Positions 11,579 to 20,242 of a stretch of 64,000 nucleotides of DNA are shown here, one piece after another (the stretch's first letter is position 1; the number at the start of each line of letters is the position of its first letter). This DNA comes from Proteus faecis (lineage in GTDB: Bacteria; Pseudomonadota; Gammaproteobacteria; Enterobacterales; Enterobacteriaceae). The stretch spans positions 124,001 to 188,000 of the forward strand of contig NZ_PENZ01000027.1 in NCBI RefSeq assembly GCF_003144395.1, written 5' to 3'. Position numbers and translations under genes: made by a program. The notes below the pieces were generated by a model. The model was not told the DNA's origin. It worked only from the letters and a program-made list of their open reading frames with translations, and did not search any database.

Positions 11579-12550
11579 ATGAAAAAAAGAGCCATTTATC
11601 TTATTTTATTAATGCTAATACTAATTGCATTAGCCGTACTTTTCCGCGCGCATAATCAATATTTATTATTGCAAGGAGAAGTCGATGCGCCAGAAGTGAT
11701 TGTTGCCTCTAAAGCAAAAGGTCGTGTTATAGAACGTCATATAGAGCGAGGTGATGATGTCAAAAAAGGGCAATTGATGATCACATTAGAAAGCCCCGAA
11801 CTTAACGCACAAGTTGCAGCACTTGAGGCTGCTAAAGCACAATCTCAAGCTCAATTAGATTTGTCATTACATGGCACAAGAGAAGAGAGCATTCGTAATC
11901 TAGAAGCGGTGCTATCTCAAGCTAAAGTAGAAGCAGCAAATTCAGCAAGAGACTATCAGCGCATTAGTGCCGTTGCCAATAAAGGCTATGTTTCTGCAAC
12001 AGAACTGGATAATGCGCGTCGTAGCCGTGACGTTGCTTCACAACGTGTAAGAGCGGCGCAAGCCGAATTAGATGAAGCCAAAAATGGCGATCGCATTGAG
12101 TTACGCCATAAATATATGGCAGCAGTACAACAAGCTGAACAACAATTAATTGAACTAAAAATTCAGCAAGATGACTTACAGGTGAAAGCCCCTGTTGATG
12201 GTGAAGTTGGTCCTATTCCTGCGGAAATAGGTGAACTTTTTAATGCCAATAGTCCGCTCGCTACCCTTATTCGTATTCCTGAAGCCTATTTTGTTTATAA
12301 CCTTCGTGAAGATATTTTAGCGGATATTCGCAAAGGTGATCGCATTACGATCACGGTTCCTGCATTAGGTAATAAAGAGGTAGAAGCTGAAATTCGTTAT
12401 ATCGCTCCAATGGGTGACTACGCAACCAAAAGAGCGACAAGAGCAACGGGTGATTTCGATTTAAAAACGTTTGAGATCCGACTGTATCCTGTGACGCCAA
12501 TTGAAGGGCTTCGCCCTGGCATGAGTGCATTATGGCGTTGGGATAAATAA
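11579..12550 (+). CDS. HlyD-family membrane fusion protein
   Basis: This is a periplasmic adaptor of the HlyD/EmrA type, which links an inner-membrane transporter to an outer-membrane channel. The 323-residue protein has one N-terminal membrane anchor (about residues 4-22), a biotinyl-lipoyl half-motif (GRVIERHIERGDDVKKGQLMI), a coiled-coil hairpin (residues about 75-185), the second half-motif (VKAPVDGEVGPIPAEIGELF) and a C-terminal beta-barrel. Two ABC-2 permease genes follow immediately (9-bp gap, then 4-bp overlap), so the three form one operon. Substrate unknown; similar adaptors in E. coli include YbhG and YhiI. It is divergent from btsSR. Confidence 0.88.
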   Translation: MKKRAIYLILLMLILIALAVLFRAHNQYLLLQGEVDAPEVIVASKAKGRVIERHIERGDDVKKGQLMITLESPELNAQVAALEAAKAQSQAQLDLSLHGTREESIRNLEAVLSQAKVEAANSARDYQRISAVANKGYVSATELDNARRSRDVASQRVRAAQAELDEAKNGDRIELRHKYMAAVQQAEQQLIELKIQQDDLQVKAPVDGEVGPIPAEIGELFNANSPLATLIRIPEAYFVYNLREDILADIRKGDRITITVPALGNKEVEAEIRYIAPMGDYATKRATRATGDFDLKTFEIRLYPVTPIEGLRPGMSALWRWDK

Positions 12551-12559
12551 GGATAAATA

Positions 12560-13705
12560 ATGAGAGTAAAGGCAGCTTGGCGTGGCTTTAGTAGCGCATT
12601 TTCACGAGAAACTCATATGGCAGTTCGTAGCCCGGTTTTTCACTGGCTAAGCTGGTTATTTCCATTAATGTTGTTCACGTTAATTAGTGCTAACTTTTCT
12701 GAAGGTACATTGCTGAATTTGCCAGTTTCAGTGATCAATAATGATAATAGCCCATTATCGCGAACACTGGTTAGAGACTTAAATGCAGGCTCTCATGCGC
12801 AATTAAATACGCTAGATGGTAATCCTCGTACCGCAATGGAACGGCTTGGTAGCGCAAAAGATTACGCAATACTCACTATTCCTCGACACTTTGAAAGTAA
12901 GGTATTAGCAGGAAAACAACCTACTACACGTATGTATTACAACGGGTTGTATTATGCTGCAGGGAGCTATGCAATACAGGATTTTAGTGGACTAATTGCA
13001 GAACTTAATGCGCAATATCGCACGGTTTTAGCGCAAGAAATGAATAAACCTGTTCCCCCATTGGCAAAAGTGACCTTCTCTTATGACAGTTTGTTTAATG
13101 CCAGTGGTAGTTATATTTATTATCAGCAATTTGCGGCTACGATCCATATGCTCCAACTATTTGTCGTGACCTGTACGATTTATTCATTGTCGCGCGGTAA
13201 TATGCTATTGAATATTAAGCCCTTCACATTTGCACTTATTGGTAAGCTCACGCCTTACACGCTGTTTTTCTTAACCTTATTAATTGTTGAATTAGCAGCA
13301 TTAGTGCATTTTTCGGGGGCGAAAGTGAATGGTAATCCGCTCTATATGGTGTTAGTGGGATTCTTCTATATTATTGCAGCTCAAAGTGTGGGGTTGCTAC
13401 TTTTTGCATTTACCAATAGTGCGATAACGGCATACAGTATGATAGGTATGTTGGTGAGTATAGCATTGGCATTTTCAGGCATGGCTGTACCTGAACTTTC
13501 GATGATCTTACCTGCAAGGATCATCTCTAACTTAGAGCCATTAACCCACGCCTTAAATGCGATGTTTGATATCTTCTTAAGAGAAGTATCACTACAAGGT
13601 ATTTTATATGTTTGTTCACTCTTGCTGATTTATCCTTTTGCTATCGCCTTATTAGTTCGCAAACGTATTTTTAAACGGTTGGAATTACAGGTAGGTGTGG
13701 CATGA
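12560..13705 (+). CDS. ABC-2 type transporter permease
   Basis: A 381-residue inner-membrane protein of the ABC-2 permease family (ABC2_membrane_3 architecture): one N-terminal membrane helix, a large periplasmic domain (VINNDNSPLSRTLVRDLNAG and following), then five or six membrane helices at the C-terminal end. The ribosome-binding site AAGGA is clear and the gene lies 9 bp after the HlyD-type gene. The next gene encodes a paralogous permease, so they probably form a heterodimer. No ATP-binding subunit is encoded in the operon, which is unusual. Role probably drug or metabolite export; substrate unknown. Confidence 0.87.
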   Translation: MRVKAAWRGFSSAFSRETHMAVRSPVFHWLSWLFPLMLFTLISANFSEGTLLNLPVSVINNDNSPLSRTLVRDLNAGSHAQLNTLDGNPRTAMERLGSAKDYAILTIPRHFESKVLAGKQPTTRMYYNGLYYAAGSYAIQDFSGLIAELNAQYRTVLAQEMNKPVPPLAKVTFSYDSLFNASGSYIYYQQFAATIHMLQLFVVTCTIYSLSRGNMLLNIKPFTFALIGKLTPYTLFFLTLLIVELAALVHFSGAKVNGNPLYMVLVGFFYIIAAQSVGLLLFAFTNSAITAYSMIGMLVSIALAFSGMAVPELSMILPARIISNLEPLTHALNAMFDIFLREVSLQGILYVCSLLLIYPFAIALLVRKRIFKRLELQVGVA

Positions 13706-14868
13706 TGCAGATGTACTTCCAAACCTTTAAGCGTGTTCTATTGGGTATGTTAGAAAAACCCATGTGGATGTTACTTATCGTTTCCCTATGCATTATGAGT
13801 TTGGTATATGCTAAACCTGTTTTATGGGATTTACCTGTAGCAGTGATTAATCAAGATCATAGCCCCGCAAGTTATTCACTGATCCGAGCATTAAACTCGA
13901 CACCTAAATTAAGCATTAAGAACTACGATAATTTGGATGAAGCTCGACACGATATGATTATGCGTGAGCTTTTTGCCATTATTATTATTCCGACTGATTT
14001 TGAAAAGAAATTACTCAATGGTAAAGATGTCACCGTGCCGGTTTTTGGTGATGCAACAAACCGTCTTGCCAGCGGGCAAATTCAGCAGGAATTAATGTTG
14101 GCTTATCAACAGTTATTAGACTCTTACAATGGGCGCATTTTACAAAATGCAGGCTTTAGTGTTGAGCAATCAAAGATCCTATTAAAGCCTATTCAGGGTG
14201 AAACCATTGCGATGTATAACCCCGGAGTAAGTTTTGCTGCGATTATTTTCCCAGGCTTATTAGTGATGTTATTACAACATTCCCTTTTAATTGCCTGTGT
14301 GCGTGTCAGTATTGCCGTGAGAAGTACACCAAAAGGAAAGCCACCATTAGCGGTTTATTTAGGGGCGTTATCGGCACTTATTCCTATCTGGTTATTTTTA
14401 TCTGCCGTCTTCTTTGCATTATGGCCTTGGGTATTAGGTTATCGACAAGAGGCTCCGCTTTACCAAATATGGATGCTCACTTTCCCATTCCTATTGGCAG
14501 TATTAGGTCTTGGTAAGCTAATTACAGAATGCTTACGCAGTGTTGAGATGATTTATCTGACCCTAGCATTTGTCACCACACCCGTGTTCTATATTTCTGG
14601 CACGATCTGGCCATTACAAGCAATGCCTGACTGGGTATTTGCCATTTCATCTGCATTACCTTCTACATGGGCAGTAAATGCTATGGCAGGCATAAATCAA
14701 ATGGGATTATCATTCCAAAGTATATTGGGTGATATCGTGATGATGTTAGTTTTAGGCGTGATTTACACCGTGTTAGGTGTGCTGGTGGGGATGTTGCGTA
14801 ATGGTGAGTTAAGACATATTACACACCAACTTAAGCGATGGTTACATTATCGTGGTGAGTCAAAATAA
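13702..14868 (+). CDS. ABC-2 type transporter permease (second)
   Basis: A 388-residue paralogue of the preceding permease with the same layout: an N-terminal membrane helix, a periplasmic domain starting VAVINQDHSPASYSLIRALN, and a C-terminal membrane bundle. The start overlaps the previous stop (ATGA), indicating translational coupling. The last residues are basic (HQLKRWLHYRGESK), consistent with a cytoplasmic tail. A rho-independent terminator begins right at the stop codon and closes the three-gene operon. As with its partner, the ATPase that would energise it is not encoded here. Confidence 0.87.
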   Translation: MMQMYFQTFKRVLLGMLEKPMWMLLIVSLCIMSLVYAKPVLWDLPVAVINQDHSPASYSLIRALNSTPKLSIKNYDNLDEARHDMIMRELFAIIIIPTDFEKKLLNGKDVTVPVFGDATNRLASGQIQQELMLAYQQLLDSYNGRILQNAGFSVEQSKILLKPIQGETIAMYNPGVSFAAIIFPGLLVMLLQHSLLIACVRVSIAVRSTPKGKPPLAVYLGALSALIPIWLFLSAVFFALWPWVLGYRQEAPLYQIWMLTFPFLLAVLGLGKLITECLRSVEMIYLTLAFVTTPVFYISGTIWPLQAMPDWVFAISSALPSTWAVNAMAGINQMGLSFQSILGDIVMMLVLGVIYTVLGVLVGMLRNGELRHITHQLKRWLHYRGESK

Positions 14869-14890
14869 AAAGCCCTGATGGGCTTTCTAT
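14869..14890 (+). terminator. terminator of the HlyD/ABC-2 operon
   Basis: A 7-bp stem AAAGCCC with GGGCTTT around a TGAT loop (14869-14886), directly after the stop codon. The T-tract is short (TTTCTATTTC). It may also serve the converging ubiUV unit. Confidence 0.75.
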
Positions 14891-14920
14891 TTCATTACAT
14901 TATGATTTGCTAAAATATTT

Positions 14921-15799
14921 TTACTCTACCAATTCCAATCCAGCTAGCTTACGCCAATAGCCATTACAGTCATGGTGATGAACGGTTATCAGTGGCTGTT
15001 GACCTTGTTCATTTTGGCGAAATTGTTTCAAGGTATCAAAAATTGCATCAGATTCAGGCGAAAGGCGAATAATGTCTACTAACCCTGTCATTGATGTTTG
15101 ATCGTTACCCAAGTTATAACAGTAGCCACTTTGTGTTTGAATACCATTGAGCACAAATACTTGTTGGTTCTCTTGTGATAATACTTCACGACCTTGAGGG
15201 TATTTTTGACAGCAGGTTTCACAATCATCTTTAGAACGATTTTCAGAACGGGCAGTAAAACAACGAGCAGAATAGGCTAAAGGAAGATGTCCATAAGCCA
15301 ATACTTCAACTTCAAATTTATTGCGAATGCCTAATTCTTCACATTGATTTAAAAGATTATTTAACCACTCACGAGAAAGCTCAACAGGCATACACCAACG
15401 TATCATGCCTTGCTTATACAATAAACGTAGTGCATAAGCGTTGTAGCAATTTAATCCGTGACCTGCGACAAAAGGAAGATGGCGCTCATAAAGCATATTG
15501 ATCACGCCAAAATCATGTGCTTCAACTAAAAACTCACCATTATCAACTAACTTAGCAATTTCTTTTAATTCAGAAGGTGCTTGTAATAACGCTAAGGTAG
15601 AAAGAACTACTTGTTTACCGCTTTTAGCGACTTCTTTGGCTAGACTTATCCAATCTTGAGGCTTGATTTCTCTGCGCTTACTACAAACTGTTTCACCTAA
15701 ATAGATAATATCAGCATCACACTGTGTTGCTTTTTTATAGAACGCTTCAAGTGTCTCTTTTTGCCAATAATAAAGTACAGAACCTAATGCATATTTCAT
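14921..15799 (-). CDS. ubiV: O2-independent ubiquinone biosynthesis protein UbiV
   Basis: UbiV, a U32-peptidase-like iron-sulfur protein, acts with UbiU in the hydroxylation steps of ubiquinone synthesis without oxygen. The 292-residue product matches E. coli UbiV along its length and keeps the four-Cys cluster pattern: Cys39 (LGETVCSKRR) and Cys180, Cys193, Cys196/197 (ARCFTARSENRSKDDCETCC). The ATG at 15799 is chosen because AAGGAT precedes it; a longer frame would add 13 residues not present in relatives. It follows ubiU after 13 bases, so the two are one operon, probably anaerobically induced. Confidence 0.95.
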   Translation of the reverse strand: MKYALGSVLYYWQKETLEAFYKKATQCDADIIYLGETVCSKRREIKPQDWISLAKEVAKSGKQVVLSTLALLQAPSELKEIAKLVDNGEFLVEAHDFGVINMLYERHLPFVAGHGLNCYNAYALRLLYKQGMIRWCMPVELSREWLNNLLNQCEELGIRNKFEVEVLAYGHLPLAYSARCFTARSENRSKDDCETCCQKYPQGREVLSQENQQVFVLNGIQTQSGYCYNLGNDQTSMTGLVDIIRLSPESDAIFDTLKQFRQNEQGQQPLITVHHHDCNGYWRKLAGLELVE

Positions 15800-15812
15800 T
15801 TTTATATCCTTA

Positions 15813-16808
15813 TTATTGCCATTTGCGGTGATAAGCACCTAAAGTTGTTTGCGTTCCTTCTGATATTTTTCCTAATGCATTCATCCAACGCGGGTTGGTA
15901 CTAAAACCTTGAGGATCTTTCTTGCATTGATCAATTGCAGCGCGCCAAACTCTTGCGACCTCTGTTACATAAGCTGGGCTACGTTGACGGCCTTCAATTT
16001 TGACTGATGCAATATTCATCGCCATGAGTTCAGGTAATAGAGACAGTGTATTGAGACTTGTTGGCTCTTCTAATGCATGATAACAGTGGTTATCAACAAA
16101 ATAGCGTCCCTTACATAATGTTGGGTAACCTGCATTTTCATTGGGTGAATAGCGGTCGATAAGTACATCATTAAGACGAGATTCCATACCTTGTGGTGTC
16201 TGCTGCCAACGTACAAAACGAGCAGGAGAACAAGCACCAACGGTATTAGGAGATTCACCTGTTAAATAAGAAGAAAGATAGCATCGACCTTCAGCCATAA
16301 TACATAAGCTACCAAAGGCAAAAACTTCTAAAGGTACTGGACTCGTTTGCGCTAATTGTTTGACTTGATGAAGAGACAGAACACGAGGAAGAACAATACG
16401 AGCCACATCGAAATTACGTTGATAAAACTCAATAGCTTGTGTATTGGTTGCTGAGGCTTGTACTGAAACATGACGTTCAATATGAGGATAACGCTCTGCA
16501 GCGTACTCTAACATGGCGATATCTGCCAAGATAAGCGCATCCGCACCTAAAGATGCTGCCATATCAACGGCTTTTTGCCAGCGTTCAAATCCATCAGGAT
16601 GAGCAAAGGTGTTTATTGCAATATGCAATTTTCGCTGGTGGCGATGAACATAATTAACCGCTTCTTGTAACTTCTTTTCTGTGAAATTTAAACCAGCAAA
16701 ATGTCTTGCATTAGTATCATCTTTTAAGCCGATATAAACCGCATCCGCACCATTATCTATGGCCGCTTTTAAGGCAGGTAAATTACCTGCAGGGCACAGC
16801 AATTCCAT
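15813..16808 (-). CDS. ubiU: O2-independent ubiquinone biosynthesis protein UbiU
   Basis: UbiU is the U32-family partner of UbiV in anaerobic ubiquinone hydroxylation and binds a 4Fe-4S cluster. The 331-residue product MELLCPAGNLPALKAA... has the family signature ASATNTQAIEFYQRNFDVARIVLPR and cluster cysteines in FGSLCIMAEGRC, TVGACSPARF and TLCKGRYF, at positions equivalent to Cys169, 176, 193 and 232. ATG 16808 has AGGGA seven bases upstream; a GTG six bases earlier lies too close to that site. It heads the ubiUV operon and is divergent from ubiT. Confidence 0.95.
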   Translation of the reverse strand: MELLCPAGNLPALKAAIDNGADAVYIGLKDDTNARHFAGLNFTEKKLQEAVNYVHRHQRKLHIAINTFAHPDGFERWQKAVDMAASLGADALILADIAMLEYAAERYPHIERHVSVQASATNTQAIEFYQRNFDVARIVLPRVLSLHQVKQLAQTSPVPLEVFAFGSLCIMAEGRCYLSSYLTGESPNTVGACSPARFVRWQQTPQGMESRLNDVLIDRYSPNENAGYPTLCKGRYFVDNHCYHALEEPTSLNTLSLLPELMAMNIASVKIEGRQRSPAYVTEVARVWRAAIDQCKKDPQGFSTNPRWMNALGKISEGTQTTLGAYHRKWQ

Positions 16809-16902
16809 CTTCACTTCCCTTTAGAAATTAAGAATGATCAGAAATTGTAATGAGCAAGATAAAAAAAGGTTTTGATTTAGGGCAGAGAACTCTGTTTTTT
16901 GC

Positions 16903-16916
16903 TTAAGTAAAATCAA
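16903..16916 (-). promoter_or_regulatory. candidate FNR box upstream of ubiUV
   Basis: TTAAG-TAAA-ATCAA has one perfect and one poor FNR half-site (consensus TTGAT-N4-ATCAA). It lies about 95 bp before ubiU. Anaerobic, FNR-dependent induction of ubiUV is known in E. coli, which makes this plausible but not certain. Confidence 0.35.
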
Positions 16917-17024
16917 AGAACTCAAAATGTGAACAACGGATTAACTGAATATTGATATAGGATCGCAGAATAACTGTCTATATCTGGCACAATAGCCCAT
17001 AATTTTATTTATAGGAGTCCGAAC

Positions 17025-17558
17025 GTGTTTAACAAAATTCGTACCCATTTGGTTAAAGAGGGGCCTCGTTTTTTACGTTACCCTTTACAAGTTACTCCAT
17101 TTGCTTTGCAACGCGATATCTTAGAACAGTTTTTAAGTTGGCAGTTTCGTGAATCATTAGCCGAAGGCGATTTACACTTCTTAGAAGATAAGTGGCTAAA
17201 AGTTGAGATAAGAGACTTACATTTACAGTGGTTTATCAGTGTTCGTGATGATAAATTAGTGGTTAGTCGCTTAGAAAAAGAAGATGTCAGCTTTAGTGGA
17301 AACGCTAATGATCTTATTTTAATTGCTGCACGCAAAGAAGATCCCGACACCTTATTTTTCCAACGTCGTCTACAAATTGAGGGTGATACAGAACTCGGGT
17401 TATATGTTAAGAACCTGATGGATGCAATTGAATTAGACTCAATGCCATCTGTGTTGCGTTTTGGTTTATTACAACTGGCTGAGTTTGTAAAAAGTGGACT
17501 TCAAGAAGAAAAAGAAGACACGCTACACAGCCATGAACTGAGCTCAACTTCATGCTAA
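17025..17558 (+). CDS. ubiT: ubiquinone biosynthesis accessory factor UbiT
   Basis: UbiT (YhbT) is an SCP2-domain lipid-binding protein needed for the oxygen-independent ubiquinone pathway with UbiU and UbiV, probably binding hydrophobic intermediates. The 177-residue product has an N-terminal segment FLRYPLQVTPFALQRDILEQF and the SCP2 fold around GDLHFLEDKWLKVEIRDL and LQIEGDTELGLYVKNLMDAI. Translation starts at GTG 17025, with AGGAG seven bases upstream. It is divergent from ubiUV and overlaps yhbS by seven bases. Confidence 0.93.
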   Translation: MFNKIRTHLVKEGPRFLRYPLQVTPFALQRDILEQFLSWQFRESLAEGDLHFLEDKWLKVEIRDLHLQWFISVRDDKLVVSRLEKEDVSFSGNANDLILIAARKEDPDTLFFQRRLQIEGDTELGLYVKNLMDAIELDSMPSVLRFGLLQLAEFVKSGLQEEKEDTLHSHELSSTSC

Positions 17559-18055
17559 TACGTGTTGAAATTCCCGTTGATATTCCTGCAATTGATAGCC
17601 TTTTACGCCAAGCGTTTCCGACAAGTGCTGAAGCAGATTTAGTCGGACACTTACGTGAAGAAGGGTTATTAACATTAGGCATGGTGGCAATTAGCGATGA
17701 GGGCCAATTGATTGGCTATATCGGTTTTACACCTGTTGATATTGATGGAAAAGATTGTCAGTGGGTAGGGCTTGCACCACTTGCTGTTGCGCCTGATTTC
17801 CAAAACCAAGGTATTGGACGTCAACTGATAAATGAAGGATTAGATAGTCTAAATGAATTTGGTTACGGTGCTGTTGTGGTGTTGGGTGATCCTGAGTACT
17901 ACCAAAAATCAGGTTTTATTCCAGCTAAATCACAGGGCTTACATTGTAAATGGCCGGATACAGAAGAAGCTTTTCAGCTTTATGCGTTAGAAAATGGCAA
18001 TGTTGATGACATTCATGGTTTAGTCAATTATTCACCATTGTTTGACCAGTTTTAA
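17552..18055 (+). CDS. yhbS: GNAT family N-acetyltransferase YhbS
   Basis: A 167-residue Gcn5-related acetyltransferase, like E. coli YhbS, which sits in the same place next to ubiT. The acetyl-CoA-binding motif A is visible as LAVAPDFQNQGIGRQLINEG (about residues 79-98), followed by the GYGAVVVLGDPEYYQKSGF segment typical of this subfamily. Substrate is not established. The start overlaps the end of ubiT, so the two are cotranslated. No terminator separates it clearly from the convergent yhbQ six bases further on. Confidence 0.9.
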   Translation: MLIRVEIPVDIPAIDSLLRQAFPTSAEADLVGHLREEGLLTLGMVAISDEGQLIGYIGFTPVDIDGKDCQWVGLAPLAVAPDFQNQGIGRQLINEGLDSLNEFGYGAVVVLGDPEYYQKSGFIPAKSQGLHCKWPDTEEAFQLYALENGNVDDIHGLVNYSPLFDQF

Positions 18056-18061
18056 CTAAAT

Positions 18062-18355
18062 TTATTTATCTTGTCTTAAATACAATGCAATGTCTGAAGG
18101 CTGGTCAATGATCAGCTTTTCTTTTTGCATCTTTTTCAACTGCTTTAATTGGTATTCTAGTTGAGAAGCACGTTGTCTATTCCCTACCTGACAATAAAAC
18201 TCTAGTAATAAAGGGCCTTTCCCTTTCAGAGCTTTAGCACCAGTTCCATTCTGATGTTGTTGAAAACGCCGCTCAACATTTGTTGTGATCCCTGTATAAA
18301 GAGAACCGAGACGATTTCTAACTATATAGAGTGACCACATTGTCTCTGTCATCAT
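18062..18355 (-). CDS. yhbQ: GIY-YIG nuclease-superfamily protein YhbQ
   Basis: A 97-residue protein of the UPF0213 GIY-YIG family. The motif is seen as SLYIVRN followed by [20 protein letters not shown], which supplies the catalytic Tyr and Arg, and [23 protein letters not shown] gives the conserved Glu region. E. coli YhbQ has been reported to have DNA-nicking activity; the physiological role is open. It is convergent with yhbS as in E. coli. The start could be the first or second Met; the family begins close to WSLY. Confidence 0.9.
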   Translation of the reverse strand: MMTETMWSLYIVRNRLGSLYTGITTNVERRFQQHQNGTGAKALKGKGPLLLEFYCQVGNRQRASQLEYQLKQLKKMQKEKLIIDQPSDIALYLRQDK

Positions 18356-18572
18356 TTTTCCCTTTTTGTGCTACTTTTTATTTTGATAAATAATATTTCT
18401 TAATTTTTTAAGTGAGTAATTTATCGTTTTATCAAAATGAAATCTATTAGATATATCAATATGTTGTGAAATATTTGTGACAGTAGATTCTATTATTTAA
18501 AAAATAATATTCAAATTTTTTGAAAATGAACAGCAATTATTGCTAATTTTAAAGTTAAACTAAAGCGCATAA

Positions 18573-18588
18573 TATGATCTGCATCACA
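18573..18588 (+). promoter_or_regulatory. candidate CRP site upstream of the DUF1471 gene
   Basis: TATGA-TCTGCA-TCACA matches the CRP consensus TGTGA-N6-TCACA at nine of ten half-site positions. It lies 51 bp before the DUF1471 start, within an otherwise AT-rich 284-bp gap. Confidence 0.45.
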
Positions 18589-18639
18589 GAGAGACACTCC
18601 GCGATACTTAGCAAAATTAGAATATATTTGGAGTTTATT

Positions 18640-18891
18640 ATGAAAAAATCTACATTAATCGCTGCCACATTAGCTTTAAGTGCTATTTCATTCGGTTCAA
18701 TCGCATCTGATAGTGTATCAAAAAGTTCTTCGATGAATGGTGAGTATATCACAATCACAGGTAGTGATACTTTAGATGGTTTAACCGCTAAGATTGCCCA
18801 AATCGCAAAAGATGAAGGTGCAAAAAGCTTTAAAGTTGTCGGTGCAACAGGTGATAATTACCTCACAGTAGATGCTGAAATTTATCGTTAA
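18640..18891 (+). CDS. DUF1471 (YhcN/BhsA-like) periplasmic stress protein
   Basis: An 83-residue secreted protein: a basic start MKKSTLIAATLALSAISFGSIASD gives a Sec signal peptide with likely cleavage near residue 23, and the mature part has the DUF1471 pattern GEYITITGSDTLDGLTAKIAQIAKDEGAKSFKVVGATGDNYLTVDAEIYR. E. coli members (YhcN, BhsA, McbA) respond to acid, peroxide or surface stress and affect biofilm. The ATG at 18640 has GGAG seven bases upstream; an in-frame ATG 66 bases earlier would destroy the signal peptide. A candidate CRP site precedes it. Confidence 0.88.
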   Translation: MKKSTLIAATLALSAISFGSIASDSVSKSSSMNGEYITITGSDTLDGLTAKIAQIAKDEGAKSFKVVGATGDNYLTVDAEIYR

Positions 18892-18937
18892 TATTAACTA
18901 TTTCAGATAAATAACCTGTAATAAGAGACACTCGGAA

Positions 18938-18985
18938 AGACGCTGGTTTTGGTGATATAATTATCAACTAAACAGCGTCTCTTTG
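18938..18985 (+). terminator. hairpin after the DUF1471 gene
   Basis: An 8-bp perfect stem, AGACGCTG (18938-18945) with CAGCGTCT (18973-18980), encloses a partly paired 27-base loop and is followed by CTTTG. Probably the terminator of the DUF1471 gene, with a weak T-tract. Confidence 0.6.
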
Positions 18986-19005
18986 TGTATCTATACAGGT
19001 ATATT

Positions 19006-19446
19006 ATGTCTCCTTCAGACTCGATCAAAATAATTAAACAATACATACGTGATAACCACGTATTTACCTTATGCACAACACGTTCATTGAGTGATGTTTG
19101 GTGTGCTAATTGTTTTTATTGGTTTGATGAAAATCAGATGAGGCTTGTTTTTCTTTCTGAAAAGAAAACACGGCATGCTCAAATGATGCAGGAAAATTTA
19201 TTAGTTGCAGGAAGTATTAGCACGCAAGAAATGGTTGTCTCAAATTTACAAGGGATCCAATTTACTGGCACGGTTTCTTTACTAACAGGTAAGGACGACA
19301 TCAACGCAAGAAAACATTATTGTTTACGTTTTCCTGTCGCATTAGCCGCCATTCATGTACCTTTATGGGCGCTACAATTGCAAGAAATTAAGATGGTGAA
19401 TAATCAATTAGGTTTTGGTTCTAAGCTCTATTGGCAACGTAATTAA
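19006..19446 (+). CDS. yhbP: UPF0306 protein YhbP
   Basis: A 146-residue protein of the YhbP family, which has a split-barrel fold related to flavin-binding pyridoxamine-phosphate-oxidase-like proteins; no reaction is established. Diagnostic segments are WCANCFYWFDENQMRLVFLSEKKTRHAQMM, NLQGIQFTGTV and the C-terminal NQLGFGSKLYW. Start at ATG 19006 with AGGT six to nine bases before it; the longer frame would add MYLYRYI with no better site. In E. coli yhbP also lies in the yhbQ-yhbS-ubiT neighbourhood, which supports the call. Confidence 0.88.
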   Translation: MSPSDSIKIIKQYIRDNHVFTLCTTRSLSDVWCANCFYWFDENQMRLVFLSEKKTRHAQMMQENLLVAGSISTQEMVVSNLQGIQFTGTVSLLTGKDDINARKHYCLRFPVALAAIHVPLWALQLQEIKMVNNQLGFGSKLYWQRN

Positions 19447-19469
19447 ACGCGTTTTTTCTTAACTTTCAG

Positions 19470-19832
19470 CTATTCCCAAAAATAATGATTTTTTTGTTCC
19501 CACCCTTTTAAAGACATACAAGAAGTGTAGAAGCTTTTTCTGTCTTCTTGATTAATGTCTTCAACATAGCTTTCTGTCATCGGTACTCGTTCAGTGTAGG
19601 TTTTTTTATCACCACAGTGGTCTTTATCATCTTTACGACATGTCTTTTGTACATCGCGATAGACCGTCCGTTGTAGCACTTCTTTGCGGATAGGGTAGCG
19701 AGTATTGGCATTAAGATCGCAAATGAGCTTTGCTTCTTGTAATGTGTAATCTGATATACCTTTGGGTTCCCAAGTAGTGCTACAACCTGAAAGTAAGATC
19801 ATTGAAAATACAGAGAAGAGGGCTAATTTCAT
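19470..19832 (-). CDS. predicted lipoprotein of unknown function
   Basis: I do not recognise the family. From ATG 19832 the 120-residue product MKLALFSVFSMILLSGCSTTW... has a clear lipoprotein signal with lipobox LSGC and the modified Cys at residue 17, followed by Ser, favouring the outer membrane. The mature part is polar and contains several Cys (LICDLN, KTCRKDDKDHCG, TSCMSLKGW) that could form disulfides in the periplasm. No good ribosome-binding site is seen; ATGs up to 60 bases upstream are in frame and would only lengthen the hydrophobic N-terminus. It ends convergently with yhbP. Confidence 0.72.
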   Translation of the reverse strand: MKLALFSVFSMILLSGCSTTWEPKGISDYTLQEAKLICDLNANTRYPIRKEVLQRTVYRDVQKTCRKDDKDHCGDKKTYTERVPMTESYVEDINQEDRKSFYTSCMSLKGWEQKNHYFWE

Positions 19833-19968
19833 ATCAAATATCATCGTAAAAAGAATAATTAAGAGTGTTAATAATAAAACAAAACTAATCACTTTGACTA
19901 TCTTTTTTGAAAATGATTCGCATTTGATAACAAGTGTGATTAAACAGGGTGGTTTAATAGTGAAGTGA

Positions 19969-20006
19969 CCCCTAATCGTTAGATAACAATTAGGGGCCTT
20001 TAGGGG
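19969..20006 (-). other. alternative hairpins after the 20007-20216 gene
   Basis: CCCCTAAT at 19969-19976 can pair with ATTAGGGG at 19989-19996, or alternatively with TTAGGGG at 20000-20006, directly after the stop codon of the leftward gene. No T-tract follows on either strand, so termination by this element is uncertain. Confidence 0.4.
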
Positions 20007-20216
20007 TTACTCAAATGATGAAAGATTTTTTTCTATCTCTGCATCTATTTCAGTGTGTTGAAGATGTTTAGCACCGAGTTTCTTTTTCAATTCAGTGCCT
20101 AGCTTCACGAGTTGTTCTCGATTCGCTTTAGACTGCTTCTTACCCCATTTTTTTAAATGGTAGTTCAGTTCATGATCTTCAGAAAAGCTTACATATTTAT
20201 TATCACTTAAAGGCAT
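20007..20216 (-). CDS. small hypothetical protein
   Basis: A 69-residue, highly charged, probably helical cytoplasmic protein (SEDHELNYHLKKWGKKQSKANREQLVKLG...). I do not recognise the family and no motif suggests a function. The ATG at 20216 is preceded by CTGGAGG in the leftward sense, a strong ribosome-binding site, so the gene is likely real. It follows nrdG by 26 bases on the same strand and could be read from the nrdDG promoter. Confidence 0.7.
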   Translation of the reverse strand: MPLSDNKYVSFSEDHELNYHLKKWGKKQSKANREQLVKLGTELKKKLGAKHLQHTEIDAEIEKNLSSFE

Positions 20217-20242
20217 ACATCCTCCAGTTAATTCAATGTGTA

